From positions 1 to 64,000 of the forward strand of contig NZ_NFJZ01000005.1 in assembly GCF_002160135.1 (NCBI RefSeq): a stretch of 64,000 bases of DNA. Direction: 5' to 3'. Of this stretch, positions 8,572 through 17,176 are shown piece after piece. Numbering within the stretch: the first letter of the stretch is position 1; each line of letters starts with the position of its first letter. The notes beneath the pieces were generated by a model. That model saw only the letters and a program-made list of their open reading frames with translations. It had not been told where the DNA came from and ran no database searches. Source of the DNA: Lachnoclostridium sp. An196 (GTDB taxonomy: Bacteria; Bacillota; Clostridia; Lachnospirales; Lachnospiraceae). A program made the translations under genes and the position numbers.

Positions 8572-9480
8572 TTACAGCCTTTCGAGCAGATTCCGAAAGT
8601 ATAGCGGCAAAGGTGCTTCCACCTCCAGATACTGTCCGGTCACCGGATGAACGAGTCCGAGAATCATGGCATGCAGTACCTGTCCATCCACGTTTTTGAC
8701 GCTTTTTCCTGCTCCATAAACCGTATCCCCCAAAAGCGGATGATGAACAGAGGCCATATGCACTCGGATCTGATGAGTTCTTCCCGTCTCCAGCCGGCAT
8801 TCAATATAGGTAAAATTCTCAAATCGCCGCAGCACGCGATAATGAGTCACTGCACGTTTGCCGTTTCTCTCATTGACCGCCATCCGTTTCCGATCTGTGG
8901 GATGTCTGCCTATCGGCGCATCTACCGTCCCTTCCTCTTCGCGGATCACTCCATGGACAATTGCACGATAGACACGTGTAATCGAATGCACTTTCAGCTG
9001 CTCTGCCACCGATCGATGCGCCTGATCCGTTTTGCAGACAACCAGGACTCCGGTCGTGTCTTTGTCAATGCGATGAACAATTCCCGGACGCAGTACGCCG
9101 TTGATCCCTGACAGTTCATCTCCGCAGTGATACATAACCGCATTTACCAGCGTACCGGTATAATGTCCCGGCGCAGGATGAACAACCATCCCTTTGGGTT
9201 TATTCACAAACAAAAGACTGTCATCCTCATACAAAATCTCCAACGGTATATTTTCCGGCAGAATCTCCGGATCTTTCAGTTCCGGGAGTTCGACCGTCAC
9301 CTCATCTGATTCGTCCAGCCTCATCCCGGGCTTGGCGTTTTTTCCATTTACCTGTATCTGCCCATCTTTGATCAATTTCTGCAGATAAGACCTGGACTGA
9401 TCCGGCAACACGACGCTCAAGTACTTGTCCAGGCGCTCTCCTGCCGTATCATTTTCCACTTCCAGACAAATCCTGCTCAT
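8572..9480 (-). CDS. RluD-family pseudouridine synthase
   Basis: 302 residues. It isomerises uridines in large-subunit rRNA (RluC/RluD/RluA branch). An S4 RNA-binding domain (RLDKYLSVVLPDQSRSYLQK to about residue 75) precedes the catalytic domain with the aspartate motif HRIDKDTTG. A C-terminal GRTHQIRVHMASVHHPLLGD block is also typical. The start overlaps the lspA stop by four bases, the lspA-rluD order common in Firmicutes. The exact rRNA position cannot be read from sequence. Confidence 0.9.
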   Translation of the reverse strand: MSRICLEVENDTAGERLDKYLSVVLPDQSRSYLQKLIKDGQIQVNGKNAKPGMRLDESDEVTVELPELKDPEILPENIPLEILYEDDSLLFVNKPKGMVVHPAPGHYTGTLVNAVMYHCGDELSGINGVLRPGIVHRIDKDTTGVLVVCKTDQAHRSVAEQLKVHSITRVYRAIVHGVIREEEGTVDAPIGRHPTDRKRMAVNERNGKRAVTHYRVLRRFENFTYIECRLETGRTHQIRVHMASVHHPLLGDTVYGAGKSVKNVDGQVLHAMILGLVHPVTGQYLEVEAPLPLYFRNLLERL

Positions 9481-9995
9481 TTTTCTTTCACCGGTTTCTT
9501 TTTCATCAATTCTTCCAGATCCGAATCCTTATAATAGAAAAGTATTAATACTGCCAGCGCTGCGGTTCCCACACTCACGTAAATGTCCGCTACATTAAAA
9601 ATCGGAAAATCAATCAGCTTAAAATAAAAAAAATCTACCACATACGCATATCTCAGACGGTCAATCATATTGCCCCACGCTCCCGCCAGGATACAGACCG
9701 CAATCAGACGTATAGGCCAGAAACGTGCATTCCGGGACATACGTGCAAAAAGATACAAGCATGCTATGAATACAATAACTCCTACTAACAGAAAATAAGT
9801 TCTCTGTCCCTGAAAAAGCCCGAAAGCCGCTCCCCGGTTTTCCAGATACCGCAGCTCAAATACTCCGTTCCAGATCACAAACGGTTCAGCTCCTTTCAGG
9901 AAACGCACCGCCAATGCCTTGGTCCACTGATCCAACCCGACCAGAACCAGCACCGACAAAATGATTCCCCATGGGCGGCATAAAAATCTATTCAT
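9477..9995 (-). CDS. lspA: Lipoprotein signal peptidase (signal peptidase II)
   Basis: 172 residues, four transmembrane segments. It cleaves the signal peptide of prolipoproteins in the membrane. The two aspartate motifs of this aspartyl protease are visible as GNMIDRL and FNVADIYVSVG, with NRGAAFG between. The start at 9995 has GAGGAG 7 bases upstream and overlaps the aroB 3' end by eight bases. An ATG at 10001 would leave only one base of spacing. Confidence 0.92.
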   Translation of the reverse strand: MNRFLCRPWGIILSVLVLVGLDQWTKALAVRFLKGAEPFVIWNGVFELRYLENRGAAFGLFQGQRTYFLLVGVIVFIACLYLFARMSRNARFWPIRLIAVCILAGAWGNMIDRLRYAYVVDFFYFKLIDFPIFNVADIYVSVGTAALAVLILFYYKDSDLEELMKKKPVKEK

Positions 9996-11085
9996 GCACA
10001 TTCTCCTCACATATATATCGAATAGCACCCAGAAGTTCCCGATCTTCCACATCTTTCGCCACAAAAGCCTCTCCGATCCTTTTCAGAAGCACAAACTTGA
10101 TTTTTCCTGCTTCCATCTTTTTGTCCAGCTTAGTGGCTTCCAGGATACGATCCGGTTCTAACCCCCCGACCCTCACAGGCAAATGGTAATTTTGAAATAC
10201 TTTCTCAATCTGCAGGAGTTCGTCTCCCGTAAGATATCCTCTTTCCCGGGAAATCCACGCCGCCGCCACACTTCCGATTGCCACACACTCTCCATGGCAC
10301 AGTGTAAATTCTTTCAGCTTCTCAACAGCATGCCCTATCGTATGACCAAAATTCAGCCAGGACCGGATCCCCTGTTCCGTGGGATCTTGTTCTACCACGT
10401 GTTTCTTAATCTGACAGCTTCCGGACACCATATAAAGAAGCGCATCGTATTCCCGGTCCGCAATCTCCTGCCCATGCTCTGTCAGCCACTGATAATAAGC
10501 GTTGTCCTGGATCAATCCATGCTTGATGATCTCTCCCATTCCGGAAGCGAACTGTCTCTCAGGGAGACTCTTTAAGGTCTCCAGATTCATATACACCAGA
10601 CTTGGCATATGGAACGCCCCTACCATATTCTTGTAGGCATCAAAATCCACGCCCGTCTTTCCGCCGATGCTGGAATCAACCTGGGACAAAAGGGTGGTGG
10701 GGACCTGAACAAAACGAATTCCCCTCAGATAAGTAGCGGCAGCAAATCCGGTCAGATCTCCCACCACGCCGCCCCCCAGCGCCATCAAAAGATCCTTGCG
10801 GTCATATTTTTCCAGAATCAGATGCTCGTACAGATCTTTGACGGTATCCAGCGTCTTATGCTTTTCTCCGGCCTGAAAGACAAATTGGGATATCTGCCTG
10901 CAGCAGCCTTCCAGAGATTCTTTCAACGGCTGCAGATACAGTCCGGCCGTGATACTGTCGGCCACGATACAGATCTTTCTTTCTTTCGTCTCCAAAGGCT
11001 CCAGAGCTTTTTTAAGATTTTCAAAATCCGGCTCCAGACATATGCTGTACTCTGTACTCTTTCCTTTGTTTACTTTTATTTTCAT
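9988..11085 (-). CDS. aroB: 3-Dehydroquinate synthase
   Basis: 365 residues. It converts DAHP to 3-dehydroquinate, the second step of the shikimate pathway, using NAD and a divalent metal. The NAD-binding GGGVVGDLTGFAAATYLRG and the metal-ligand blocks (SGMGEIIKHGLI and NFGHTIGHAVEK) are clear. The ATG at 11085 gives normal length, but its ribosome-binding site is weak (AAAGCGA); an in-frame TTG at 11115 exists inside the preceding terminator. No other aro gene is adjacent. Its position between sepF and lspA is unusual compared with the standard division cluster. Confidence 0.92.
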   Translation of the reverse strand: MKIKVNKGKSTEYSICLEPDFENLKKALEPLETKERKICIVADSITAGLYLQPLKESLEGCCRQISQFVFQAGEKHKTLDTVKDLYEHLILEKYDRKDLLMALGGGVVGDLTGFAAATYLRGIRFVQVPTTLLSQVDSSIGGKTGVDFDAYKNMVGAFHMPSLVYMNLETLKSLPERQFASGMGEIIKHGLIQDNAYYQWLTEHGQEIADREYDALLYMVSGSCQIKKHVVEQDPTEQGIRSWLNFGHTIGHAVEKLKEFTLCHGECVAIGSVAAAWISRERGYLTGDELLQIEKVFQNYHLPVRVGGLEPDRILEATKLDKKMEAGKIKFVLLKRIGEAFVAKDVEDRELLGAIRYICEENVHE

Positions 11086-11106
11086 ATTCGCTTTAAAAAC
11101 AAAATT

Positions 11107-11149
11107 CTGCCGCAAAAATCCATGTTGACAGCCTGAATTTTTGCGGCAG
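11107..11149 (-). terminator. Strong terminator after sepF
   Basis: A perfect 13-bp stem, CTGCCGCAAAAAT (11107-11119) with ATTTTTGCGGCAG (11137-11149). On the - strand it is followed by a run rich in T. It ends the yggS-sepF transcript just before aroB. Confidence 0.8.
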
Positions 11150-11168
11150 CCCTTTGCCTCTTTCCTCT

Positions 11169-11696
11169 CTAAATGGTCGGGATATCAAACGCGCCTGATA
11201 GGATATCCTGAAAATCTCCTGAAATATCCACCGTCTTCGGCGTTACAATAAATATGTAATTTGAAACCTTCTGAAGATTTCCACCGATAGCATAGCAGGA
11301 ACCTGATGTAAAATCGATGATTCTCTGTGCCACTTCCACATCCAGCCCTTCAAAATTCAATACCACGGTACAGTTGTTCAGCAATGTATCGGTAATCTCT
11401 CTGGCCTCTTCAAACTGTGTAGGTTTGAACACACACACTTCCATTCCATTCCCGCCTTTCCTGGACCGCATAGGCTTGATCTTTGCCTGCTGCTTCACCG
11501 GCTTTACTTTGTTGGATTCCTCTACCAGATCGTCTTCCAGATCATAGTCAAAATCCTTTTCTTTCTTTTTAAAGACACTCCTCTTCCTTGGCCGTTCCTC
11601 TTCAAAGTCGTCATCATCGAAATCATCGTCGTAATCATCGTAATCGTCGTCACTGCCAATATGCATCGTATCTATCAGCTTATCAAAAATACTCAT
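11169..11696 (-). CDS. sepF: Cell division protein SepF
   Basis: 175 residues. SepF binds membranes through its N-terminal helix (MSIFDKLIDTMHIG) and bundles FtsZ filaments through its C-terminal domain. A very acidic Asp-rich linker (residues about 15-35) is followed by a basic segment and the conserved domain starting near VCVFKPTQFEEAREITDTLL, with RIIDFTSGSCYAIGG as its hallmark. It lies 12 bp after yggS. Canonical neighbours ylmG, ylmH and divIVA are absent here. Confidence 0.93.
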   Translation of the reverse strand: MSIFDKLIDTMHIGSDDDYDDYDDDFDDDDFEEERPRKRSVFKKKEKDFDYDLEDDLVEESNKVKPVKQQAKIKPMRSRKGGNGMEVCVFKPTQFEEAREITDTLLNNCTVVLNFEGLDVEVAQRIIDFTSGSCYAIGGNLQKVSNYIFIVTPKTVDISGDFQDILSGAFDIPTI

Positions 11697-11708
11697 ACGG
11701 ACACTCCT

Positions 11709-12401
11709 TTACACCGAATAATTGCGCTCCCCGAAGATTCCGGTACCGACTCTCACCATCGTTGCTCCCTCTTCGATGGCAACCTGATAATCACCTGTCA
11801 TACCCATGGAAAGCACATCCATTCTTACATTATCAATGTTTTTCATTTTGATGTCAACTGCCAATTTCTTTAAAGTACGGAATACCGGCCGATTTTCTTC
11901 AGGATCTGACACATTCGGAGCAATTGTCATCAATCCAAGCACATGTATGCGGGGAAGTTTTGCGATTTCCCTCACAAGTTCTTCCGTTTCATCCACGCTT
12001 ACGCCAAATTTGCTCTCTTCCTGCGCTACATTCACTTCTATCAGAACCTTCACATCCGTCTGTTTCTTTTCCGCCTCTTTGCTGATCTCTTCCGCCAGAC
12101 GCATAGAATCTACAGAATGTATCAGATCGACCTTATCTACGATATATTTTACTTTATTTCTCTGAAGATGACCGATCAGATGCCAGTGAAGTGTTTTCGG
12201 AAGCTGCTCATATTTATCGCACAGCTCCTGTACTTTATTCTCGCCGAACACATCCGCTCCCGCATCCATAGCTTCCCTGATCAACTCTACCGGCTTTGTT
12301 TTGCTCACTGCAATCAGAGTAACTTCTTGCCGGTTTCTTCCGTTCCTCGCGCAGGCTTCGCCCACTCTGCGGTCCACCTCTCTGTAATTATCTGCAACCA
12401 T
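11709..12401 (-). CDS. yggS: YggS-family PLP homeostasis protein
   Basis: 230 residues, a single-domain PLP-binding barrel related to the N-terminal domain of alanine racemase. It has no known catalysis and is involved in vitamin B6 and amino acid balance. The PLP lysine lies in IAVSKTKP, with the ending SMGMTGDYQVAIEEGATMVRVGTGIFG binding phosphate. It is located in the usual division-cluster position just before sepF. Confidence 0.92.
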   Translation of the reverse strand: MVADNYREVDRRVGEACARNGRNRQEVTLIAVSKTKPVELIREAMDAGADVFGENKVQELCDKYEQLPKTLHWHLIGHLQRNKVKYIVDKVDLIHSVDSMRLAEEISKEAEKKQTDVKVLIEVNVAQEESKFGVSVDETEELVREIAKLPRIHVLGLMTIAPNVSDPEENRPVFRTLKKLAVDIKMKNIDNVRMDVLSMGMTGDYQVAIEEGATMVRVGTGIFGERNYSV

Positions 12402-12412
12402 TTTATCAACTC

Positions 12413-13819
12413 CTAATATATAATTTCATCTTCATCCACAGTCTCTCCGTTCAGCACAATATGATCATATACTGTCAGACCATAACTGGTGCCTTCTTCC
12501 ACCAGTGTATACTCTTCATTCTGGCTCAGAATCTTGATCTGACGGAACTGCGTATATCCTTTGTTAATATTGTAAACTCCCTGCAGCGTTCCTGTCATCC
12601 CTACCTGGAACCGTTCCTGCGAATCTGTCAGAATCAGATAACTCCCAATCGGCAATTTTTCCTCTCCCGTAACAGAATCCGTCTCTCTGGGATCAACATA
12701 ATAATACTCTTCATCCTCTGAATAAAGCGTCATATTCACAAATTCTGCCGACGCCTGTCCGTTTTCGTCATAAACCTCTCTTAAAAATCCCTGCTCATCA
12801 CCCTCTTCCACCAGAAAAGCTTTCGGAATCAGGTAAAAATCTTTTTCAACAATCGCCGTATTGGGAATCTTAAGACCGGCCTCATCATCCACCATAAATT
12901 CAACTTCTATATAACGCAGATCTGCAAAACGAACCATGGAATTATTGAAGTCCATTCTTGCACAGGTCGTGCTCCCCACTTGTATCAGAGAAAAATCCGC
13001 CCATGCAGTTGTATGGTCTCTGGTGAATTCCACTTCCATGTATTCCGTTCCTTCCTCCTGATACTCTGCCGCTTCTTCCTCTGTAAGGGGAACAATCAAA
13101 GACCATTTTTCTGATGTTGACAGTTTATATACCGGTTCTCCCGCCTGAACGATATCTTTTTTCAGATCCTGCCTCTCATAAGTGTCTTCGTCCAGCATAT
13201 CTTCCGTCAGAGTATCCACGGTAATACCTTCATAGCCATCCATATAATACTCCAGAATACCTATACCTCCCGCATAGACTCTGGAAAACATTGCGTCCTC
13301 TCCTGCTTCTTCCAGACTCTCTAACATACTCTGATTCTGCAGGTCCATGACAGAACTCTCTACGGATGTCTGGAATGCGTACACATCCGAAAAATTCAGA
13401 TCGCTGTATTCTTCCGTATAACTTCTGATCTCACTCCGTATGGCGGAATAATCTTCATCTGACAGATCTGCTTCCTGAGCGTTCTGCTGAATCAGTTCGT
13501 TTGTCTCCCCTCTTTCATCGATTGTATATATCAAGGATGCGCCCGATACACGCTCCCCTGCCCGTGCATAATAACTCACATATCCGGAAGTATCTGCATA
13601 ATAAACCGTTTCCGGCCTCACCGCAAATCCTGTGTAAGTATGATTCTCCGTCAGCGTCCCTGCTTCGACCTCATACCCCGCAATATGCTCGGAAGTAAGC
13701 CCCATATAACAGACTACGCAGATATACACCGCTACTGCGCCGAAAAACACTTTATCAATATTGATCGGCCTGCGGCTTCTGACGTTGATTACTTTTTTTC
13801 TTTTCTGATTAGCCGCCAC
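12413..13819 (-). CDS. HlyD-like single-pass membrane protein of the division cluster
   Basis: About 468 residues. A basic N-terminus (QKRKKVINVRSRRP) precedes one transmembrane segment, then an extracellular region with an HlyD/biotinyl-lipoyl-like start (YTGFAVRPETVYYADTSGYVSYYARAGERV), an acidic helical insert (about 115-200) and a C-terminal beta-barrel-like part. No ABC or RND partner is adjacent; the neighbours are yggS and sepF. Homologues in this position are known in Clostridia, but their role is not established. I choose GTG 13819: GGAAGGAGGAG lies about 10 bases before it and would otherwise be translated as the first codons from ATG 13840. Confidence 0.7.
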   Translation of the reverse strand: MAANQKRKKVINVRSRRPINIDKVFFGAVAVYICVVCYMGLTSEHIAGYEVEAGTLTENHTYTGFAVRPETVYYADTSGYVSYYARAGERVSGASLIYTIDERGETNELIQQNAQEADLSDEDYSAIRSEIRSYTEEYSDLNFSDVYAFQTSVESSVMDLQNQSMLESLEEAGEDAMFSRVYAGGIGILEYYMDGYEGITVDTLTEDMLDEDTYERQDLKKDIVQAGEPVYKLSTSEKWSLIVPLTEEEAAEYQEEGTEYMEVEFTRDHTTAWADFSLIQVGSTTCARMDFNNSMVRFADLRYIEVEFMVDDEAGLKIPNTAIVEKDFYLIPKAFLVEEGDEQGFLREVYDENGQASAEFVNMTLYSEDEEYYYVDPRETDSVTGEEKLPIGSYLILTDSQERFQVGMTGTLQGVYNINKGYTQFRQIKILSQNEEYTLVEEGTSYGLTVYDHIVLNGETVDEDEIIY

Positions 13820-13858
13820 GTATGTGACTCCTCCTTCCATCCGGGCTTTCTGACTTGA

Positions 13859-13884
13859 AAAGCCCCACCGGAAGGTGGGGCTTT
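13859..13884. terminator. Strong terminator after the P-loop gene
   Basis: AAAGCCCCACC (13859-13869) pairs perfectly with GGTGGGGCTTT (13874-13884) around GGAA. T's follow on the - strand. It ends the long radC-mre-min-rodA transcript. Confidence 0.85.
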
Positions 13885-13909
13885 ATTCTCTATGTAATCT
13901 TATATCTGT

Positions 13910-14320
13910 TTAGATGACCTGAGATTTGGCAGACTCGGGAAGAGCATCCCGGCTCATGGAAATACTCAGTACCATCTTCACCTTGAACTGCTCGCTGATA
14001 TGGTTCAACTGATCAAGAACGGGAGCAATGTCCTCTCCTTCCAATTTTGCAATCTTTAAAAATCCGTCCAGATACATCTCCTCCAGATCATAATCCTGGG
14101 AACAGATTCCGCATACAAAACCAATAAACTGGTCTGAATTCCTGATCGGATATTCTGAAACATTAATAAGACGGACTTTATTGTCCAGTTCATGTATATT
14201 CTGTACGGATTTGTCTAAATATACAATATTGCCTTTTGCTGTCTGCACTGCATTATGTGCATGATCCAGCATCCGTTTTGTCTTGCCCTCGCCCTTTACT
14301 CCTGCAATAATTTGTACCAT
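13910..14320 (-). CDS. Small P-loop protein of unknown function
   Basis: 136 residues. The N-terminus is a Walker A motif (GVKGEGKTKRM) after a single beta strand, and a later hydrophobic strand VKMVLSISMS could be a Walker B region without the usual acidic pair. No membrane segment. AAGGAGG lies before ATG 14320. Similar proteins in Clostridia are sometimes labelled as PilT-like, but there is no pilus gene here and the length is far too short for a PilT ATPase. It is the last gene of the cell-shape transcript, so a role linked to division or the envelope is possible but not shown. Confidence 0.6.
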   Translation of the reverse strand: MVQIIAGVKGEGKTKRMLDHAHNAVQTAKGNIVYLDKSVQNIHELDNKVRLINVSEYPIRNSDQFIGFVCGICSQDYDLEEMYLDGFLKIAKLEGEDIAPVLDQLNHISEQFKVKMVLSISMSRDALPESAKSQVI

Positions 14321-14389
14321 ATCGATGCCCTCCTTAGGTTCCTGTCTTGTTAGTAAGATTATACCATTCAGGGGGGCAGAATACAAGGT

Positions 14390-15376
14390 TTAATTGTTCA
14401 AAGAAGACAAAAAGGTCTGCATTTCCTGATAGAGAATCGCTCTTTCACTGCATCCCAGAATAATTCCCACATACTGTGCGCCCTCCGCATCTTCAAACAA
14501 CTGTACCAGACAGGACATAGCCGCCGTTGTCGTGCCGGTTTTTCCTCCCACCGCCGTCACACCTTCCGGAACAGTTACTTCTCCCTTTGTAAACAGATCG
14601 GAACTGCTCCATTCTGCTTCTACCGAAGAACCGTCCGCAGCCAGATATGTCGTCGCATAAGAGGGCGTTTTCAGTATCTCCAGGAATTCCTCATACTTCA
14701 TGGCCTCCTGGAAAATCAGATACAAATCGTAGGCCGTCGTATAATGTTCTTCATCATGTAACCCGTTGGGATTCACAAAATGTGTATTCGTAGCGCCGAT
14801 GCTTGCGGCTTTTTCGTTCATCATCTCCACAAAGCCTTCATTGCTTCCGCCAATCTGCTCAGCGATCACGTTGGCAGCATCATTGGCAGACGGAAGCAGC
14901 AGAGCGTACAGCAGCTGTCTGAGAGTAAGCATATCTCCCGTCTTCAGGCCTGCGGTTGTCACACCGCTTTCGTTAAATGTCACAGCCGCTTCACTGACTG
15001 TGGCCTGCGCGTCCAGGTCTCCGTGCTCCAGCGCTACCAGAGCCGTCATGACCTTCGTGGTGCTGGCAGGATACATACGCTCATGCACGTTTTTAGCATA
15101 CAGAACCTCTTTAGTATCCAGATCAAAAAAGCATGCAGCCAGCGCTTCGGATGTATCCGCTTCGATTGCCTCCACATTTTCATCTACCACGCATAAATCT
15201 TCTGCAAAATAAGAAATACTGCCGCTTTCATTAGAACCGGACACACCCAGACCGGGACGGTCCGCCTGAAAAGCGTCTTCAAGTTCCACTGCTCCGGAAC
15301 AGCCTGCTGCAGATATGATTAAAACCGCCGATATCAGAGCGGTCAATATCCGGCCGATATCATTTGTACATTTCAC
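14390..15376 (-). CDS. D-alanyl-D-alanine carboxypeptidase, lipoprotein type
   Basis: 328 residues. A low-molecular-weight penicillin-binding protein that trims the terminal D-Ala of peptidoglycan stem peptides outside the cell. The signal peptide ends in a lipobox (ISAAGC, Cys26), so it is probably lipid-anchored. Catalytic motifs are S105-T-T-K108 in YPASTTKV, SAN in LPSANDAANV, and KTG in GGKTGTT. The C-terminal membrane-anchor domain of classical DacA is missing, consistent with the lipid anchor. Its start overlaps mgsA by 17 bases. Confidence 0.88.
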   Translation of the reverse strand: MKCTNDIGRILTALISAVLIISAAGCSGAVELEDAFQADRPGLGVSGSNESGSISYFAEDLCVVDENVEAIEADTSEALAACFFDLDTKEVLYAKNVHERMYPASTTKVMTALVALEHGDLDAQATVSEAAVTFNESGVTTAGLKTGDMLTLRQLLYALLLPSANDAANVIAEQIGGSNEGFVEMMNEKAASIGATNTHFVNPNGLHDEEHYTTAYDLYLIFQEAMKYEEFLEILKTPSYATTYLAADGSSVEAEWSSSDLFTKGEVTVPEGVTAVGGKTGTTTAAMSCLVQLFEDAEGAQYVGIILGCSERAILYQEMQTFLSSLNN

Positions 15377-15755
15377 GCCACTCCAGATCTCCTCTTTCCA
15401 GTGATTTTATCAGGAGTTCCGCAGTCGCCAGATTCGTGGCAATAGGAATATTATGCATATCGCACAGCGTTACCATATTATACGCGTCCGGCTCATGTTT
15501 TTTGGGCTGAAGCGGATCTCTCAGAAAAATCACAAGATCCATCTGATTGTGTTCAATCTGCGCGCCCATCTGCTGCTCTCCTCCCAGATGTCCTGCTAAG
15601 AATTTATGCACATTCAGGTTAGCTACTTCTTCAATAAGACGGCCTGTTGTTCCCGTCGCATAAAGCTCATGCCTGCAGAGAATTCCTCTGTAAGCAATGC
15701 AGAAATTCTGCATCAATACCTTTTTTGCATCATGTGCAACCAATCCAATGTTCAT
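15360..15755 (-). CDS. mgsA: Methylglyoxal synthase
   Basis: 131 residues. It converts dihydroxyacetone phosphate to methylglyoxal and phosphate, a bypass when phosphorylated sugars accumulate. The phosphate-binding TGTTG, the catalytic aspartate region GHLGGEQQMGAQI and the DLVIFLRDP motif are present. mgsA following rodA is a common clostridial order. Confidence 0.94.
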   Translation of the reverse strand: MNIGLVAHDAKKVLMQNFCIAYRGILCRHELYATGTTGRLIEEVANLNVHKFLAGHLGGEQQMGAQIEHNQMDLVIFLRDPLQPKKHEPDAYNMVTLCDMHNIPIATNLATAELLIKSLERGDLEWREMYK

Positions 15756-15772
15756 ACGTGTTTAACCCCCTG

Positions 15773-16873
15773 TTAATATTTTTTGGGCTGAAGCCCAACA
15801 TTCAGTACTATCCCTATCCCCATATATAGCACAACTAAAGATGTAAGTCCATAGCTGACAAACGGCAGCGTCACTCCTGTATTCGGCAGAAGCCCGGTAG
15901 CCACACAAATATTGACCATACTCTGGCACGCGATCAATCCCCCAAAACCGCAGCAGAGAATCATGCCTTCCCGGTCTCTTGCATTTTTGCCGATCATCAG
16001 ACATTCTATAACAATCAATGTCAATAAAAGGATGATTGTCGCGCATCCGATAAAGCCCAGCTCTTCACCCGCAACCGCAAAAATAAAATCTGTTTGCGGC
16101 TCTATTATATAATTGCCGTTTTTCACCGATGACGGGTCTGTATTGTACAATCCTTTGCCATAAAGCTGTCCGGAACCCACCGCGATGATGGAATTCAGCT
16201 GCTGGTACGCAATGTCCGGATACGCTTCCGGATTCAGCCACGCCATAATCCTCTCCAGCTGATAACCTCTTAGGATCGTTTGCCCTTCTTGCATGATCAG
16301 TGTGAAAAAGATCAGCACGGAAGGAACAAGCACCACAAGAATACCGCCGACAATTTTATAGCTGAGTCCCCCCGCGAAGATCAGTATGCAGAAGACCATC
16401 GCGATCATCAGTGTTGTGGAAAGATTGGGCTGTTCATACACCAGGAAAAGCGGCGCTCCCACCAGAATCAACGATATCAATATCATCTTCCAGCTGTTAA
16501 GTTCCTCACGATATTTAGTGAAAAAATGTGCAAAGAATAAGATCAGCGCCAGCTTGGTCAGCTCCGACGGCTGAAAGCGGATTCCCAGATCCAGCCAACG
16601 TTTTGCGCCTCCTGATGAATCTCCAAAGAAATGCACTGCCAGCAGCAGCACCAGGTTCACCGCATAAATCACCCAGTATAAATTCATCCATATCCGATAG
16701 TCGATCAGGGCCAGTACCAGCATGGCGCCGGTGCCCAGGACCATTCCCAAAATCTGCTGATTCTGATATTCTGCATCGGCGCTCCCCACCAGCAGAATCC
16801 CAAGAATCGTGATGGCGAACACATAAATCACCAAACGCAGTCTGAAATCCCTCAGATGATATTGTTTAAGCAT
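15773..16873 (-). CDS. rodA: RodA peptidoglycan glycosyltransferase
   Basis: 366 residues with about ten transmembrane segments. A SEDS-family enzyme that polymerises lipid II during cell elongation in partnership with PBP2, encoded a few genes upstream. Characteristic stretches include GGAKRWLDLG, FQPSELTKLALILFFAHF, the loop with GSGQLYGKG, and GLLPNTGVTLPFVSYG near the end. The last motif and the mre/min context favour RodA over FtsW. Confidence 0.93.
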   Translation of the reverse strand: MLKQYHLRDFRLRLVIYVFAITILGILLVGSADAEYQNQQILGMVLGTGAMLVLALIDYRIWMNLYWVIYAVNLVLLLAVHFFGDSSGGAKRWLDLGIRFQPSELTKLALILFFAHFFTKYREELNSWKMILISLILVGAPLFLVYEQPNLSTTLMIAMVFCILIFAGGLSYKIVGGILVVLVPSVLIFFTLIMQEGQTILRGYQLERIMAWLNPEAYPDIAYQQLNSIIAVGSGQLYGKGLYNTDPSSVKNGNYIIEPQTDFIFAVAGEELGFIGCATIILLLTLIVIECLMIGKNARDREGMILCCGFGGLIACQSMVNICVATGLLPNTGVTLPFVSYGLTSLVVLYMGIGIVLNVGLQPKKY

Positions 16874-16887
16874 ATTTCACCTGATTT

Positions 16888-17160
16888 CTAAGTTCTTTTT
16901 TTCATATCCTTAACCGGTATATTTGCACAGAGCACCGGCACAGTTCCGTTTTTCCCTTCGGATTCTGTCTGTGTAATCTGGATATCCAGTCCCTCACTGT
17001 CTATCTCCATATATTTCGTGATTACTTTGATAATATCATTTTTGATCGCCTCCATTATCTCCGGCGAACAGTTCGCCCGGTCGGAAATCAGGAGCAGTTT
17101 CAAGCGGTCTTTTGCCACTTCACCAGAATTTTTTCTGCGGAAGAAATCTGCAAATCCCAT
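16888..17160 (-). CDS. minE: Cell division topological specificity factor MinE
   Basis: 90 residues. It stimulates the MinD ATPase and restricts the MinCD inhibitor to the poles. The N-terminal half (AKDRLKLLLISDRANCSPEI) is the MinD-contacting and membrane-binding part, and the C-terminal half (VITKYMEIDSEGLDIQI) is the dimerisation domain. A MinCDE system rather than DivIVA/MinJ is typical of Clostridia. Spacing to minD is 16 bp. Confidence 0.93.
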   Translation of the reverse strand: MGFADFFRRKNSGEVAKDRLKLLLISDRANCSPEIMEAIKNDIIKVITKYMEIDSEGLDIQITQTESEGKNGTVPVLCANIPVKDMKKRT

Positions 17161-17176
17161 AATTCTTCCCCCTTCT

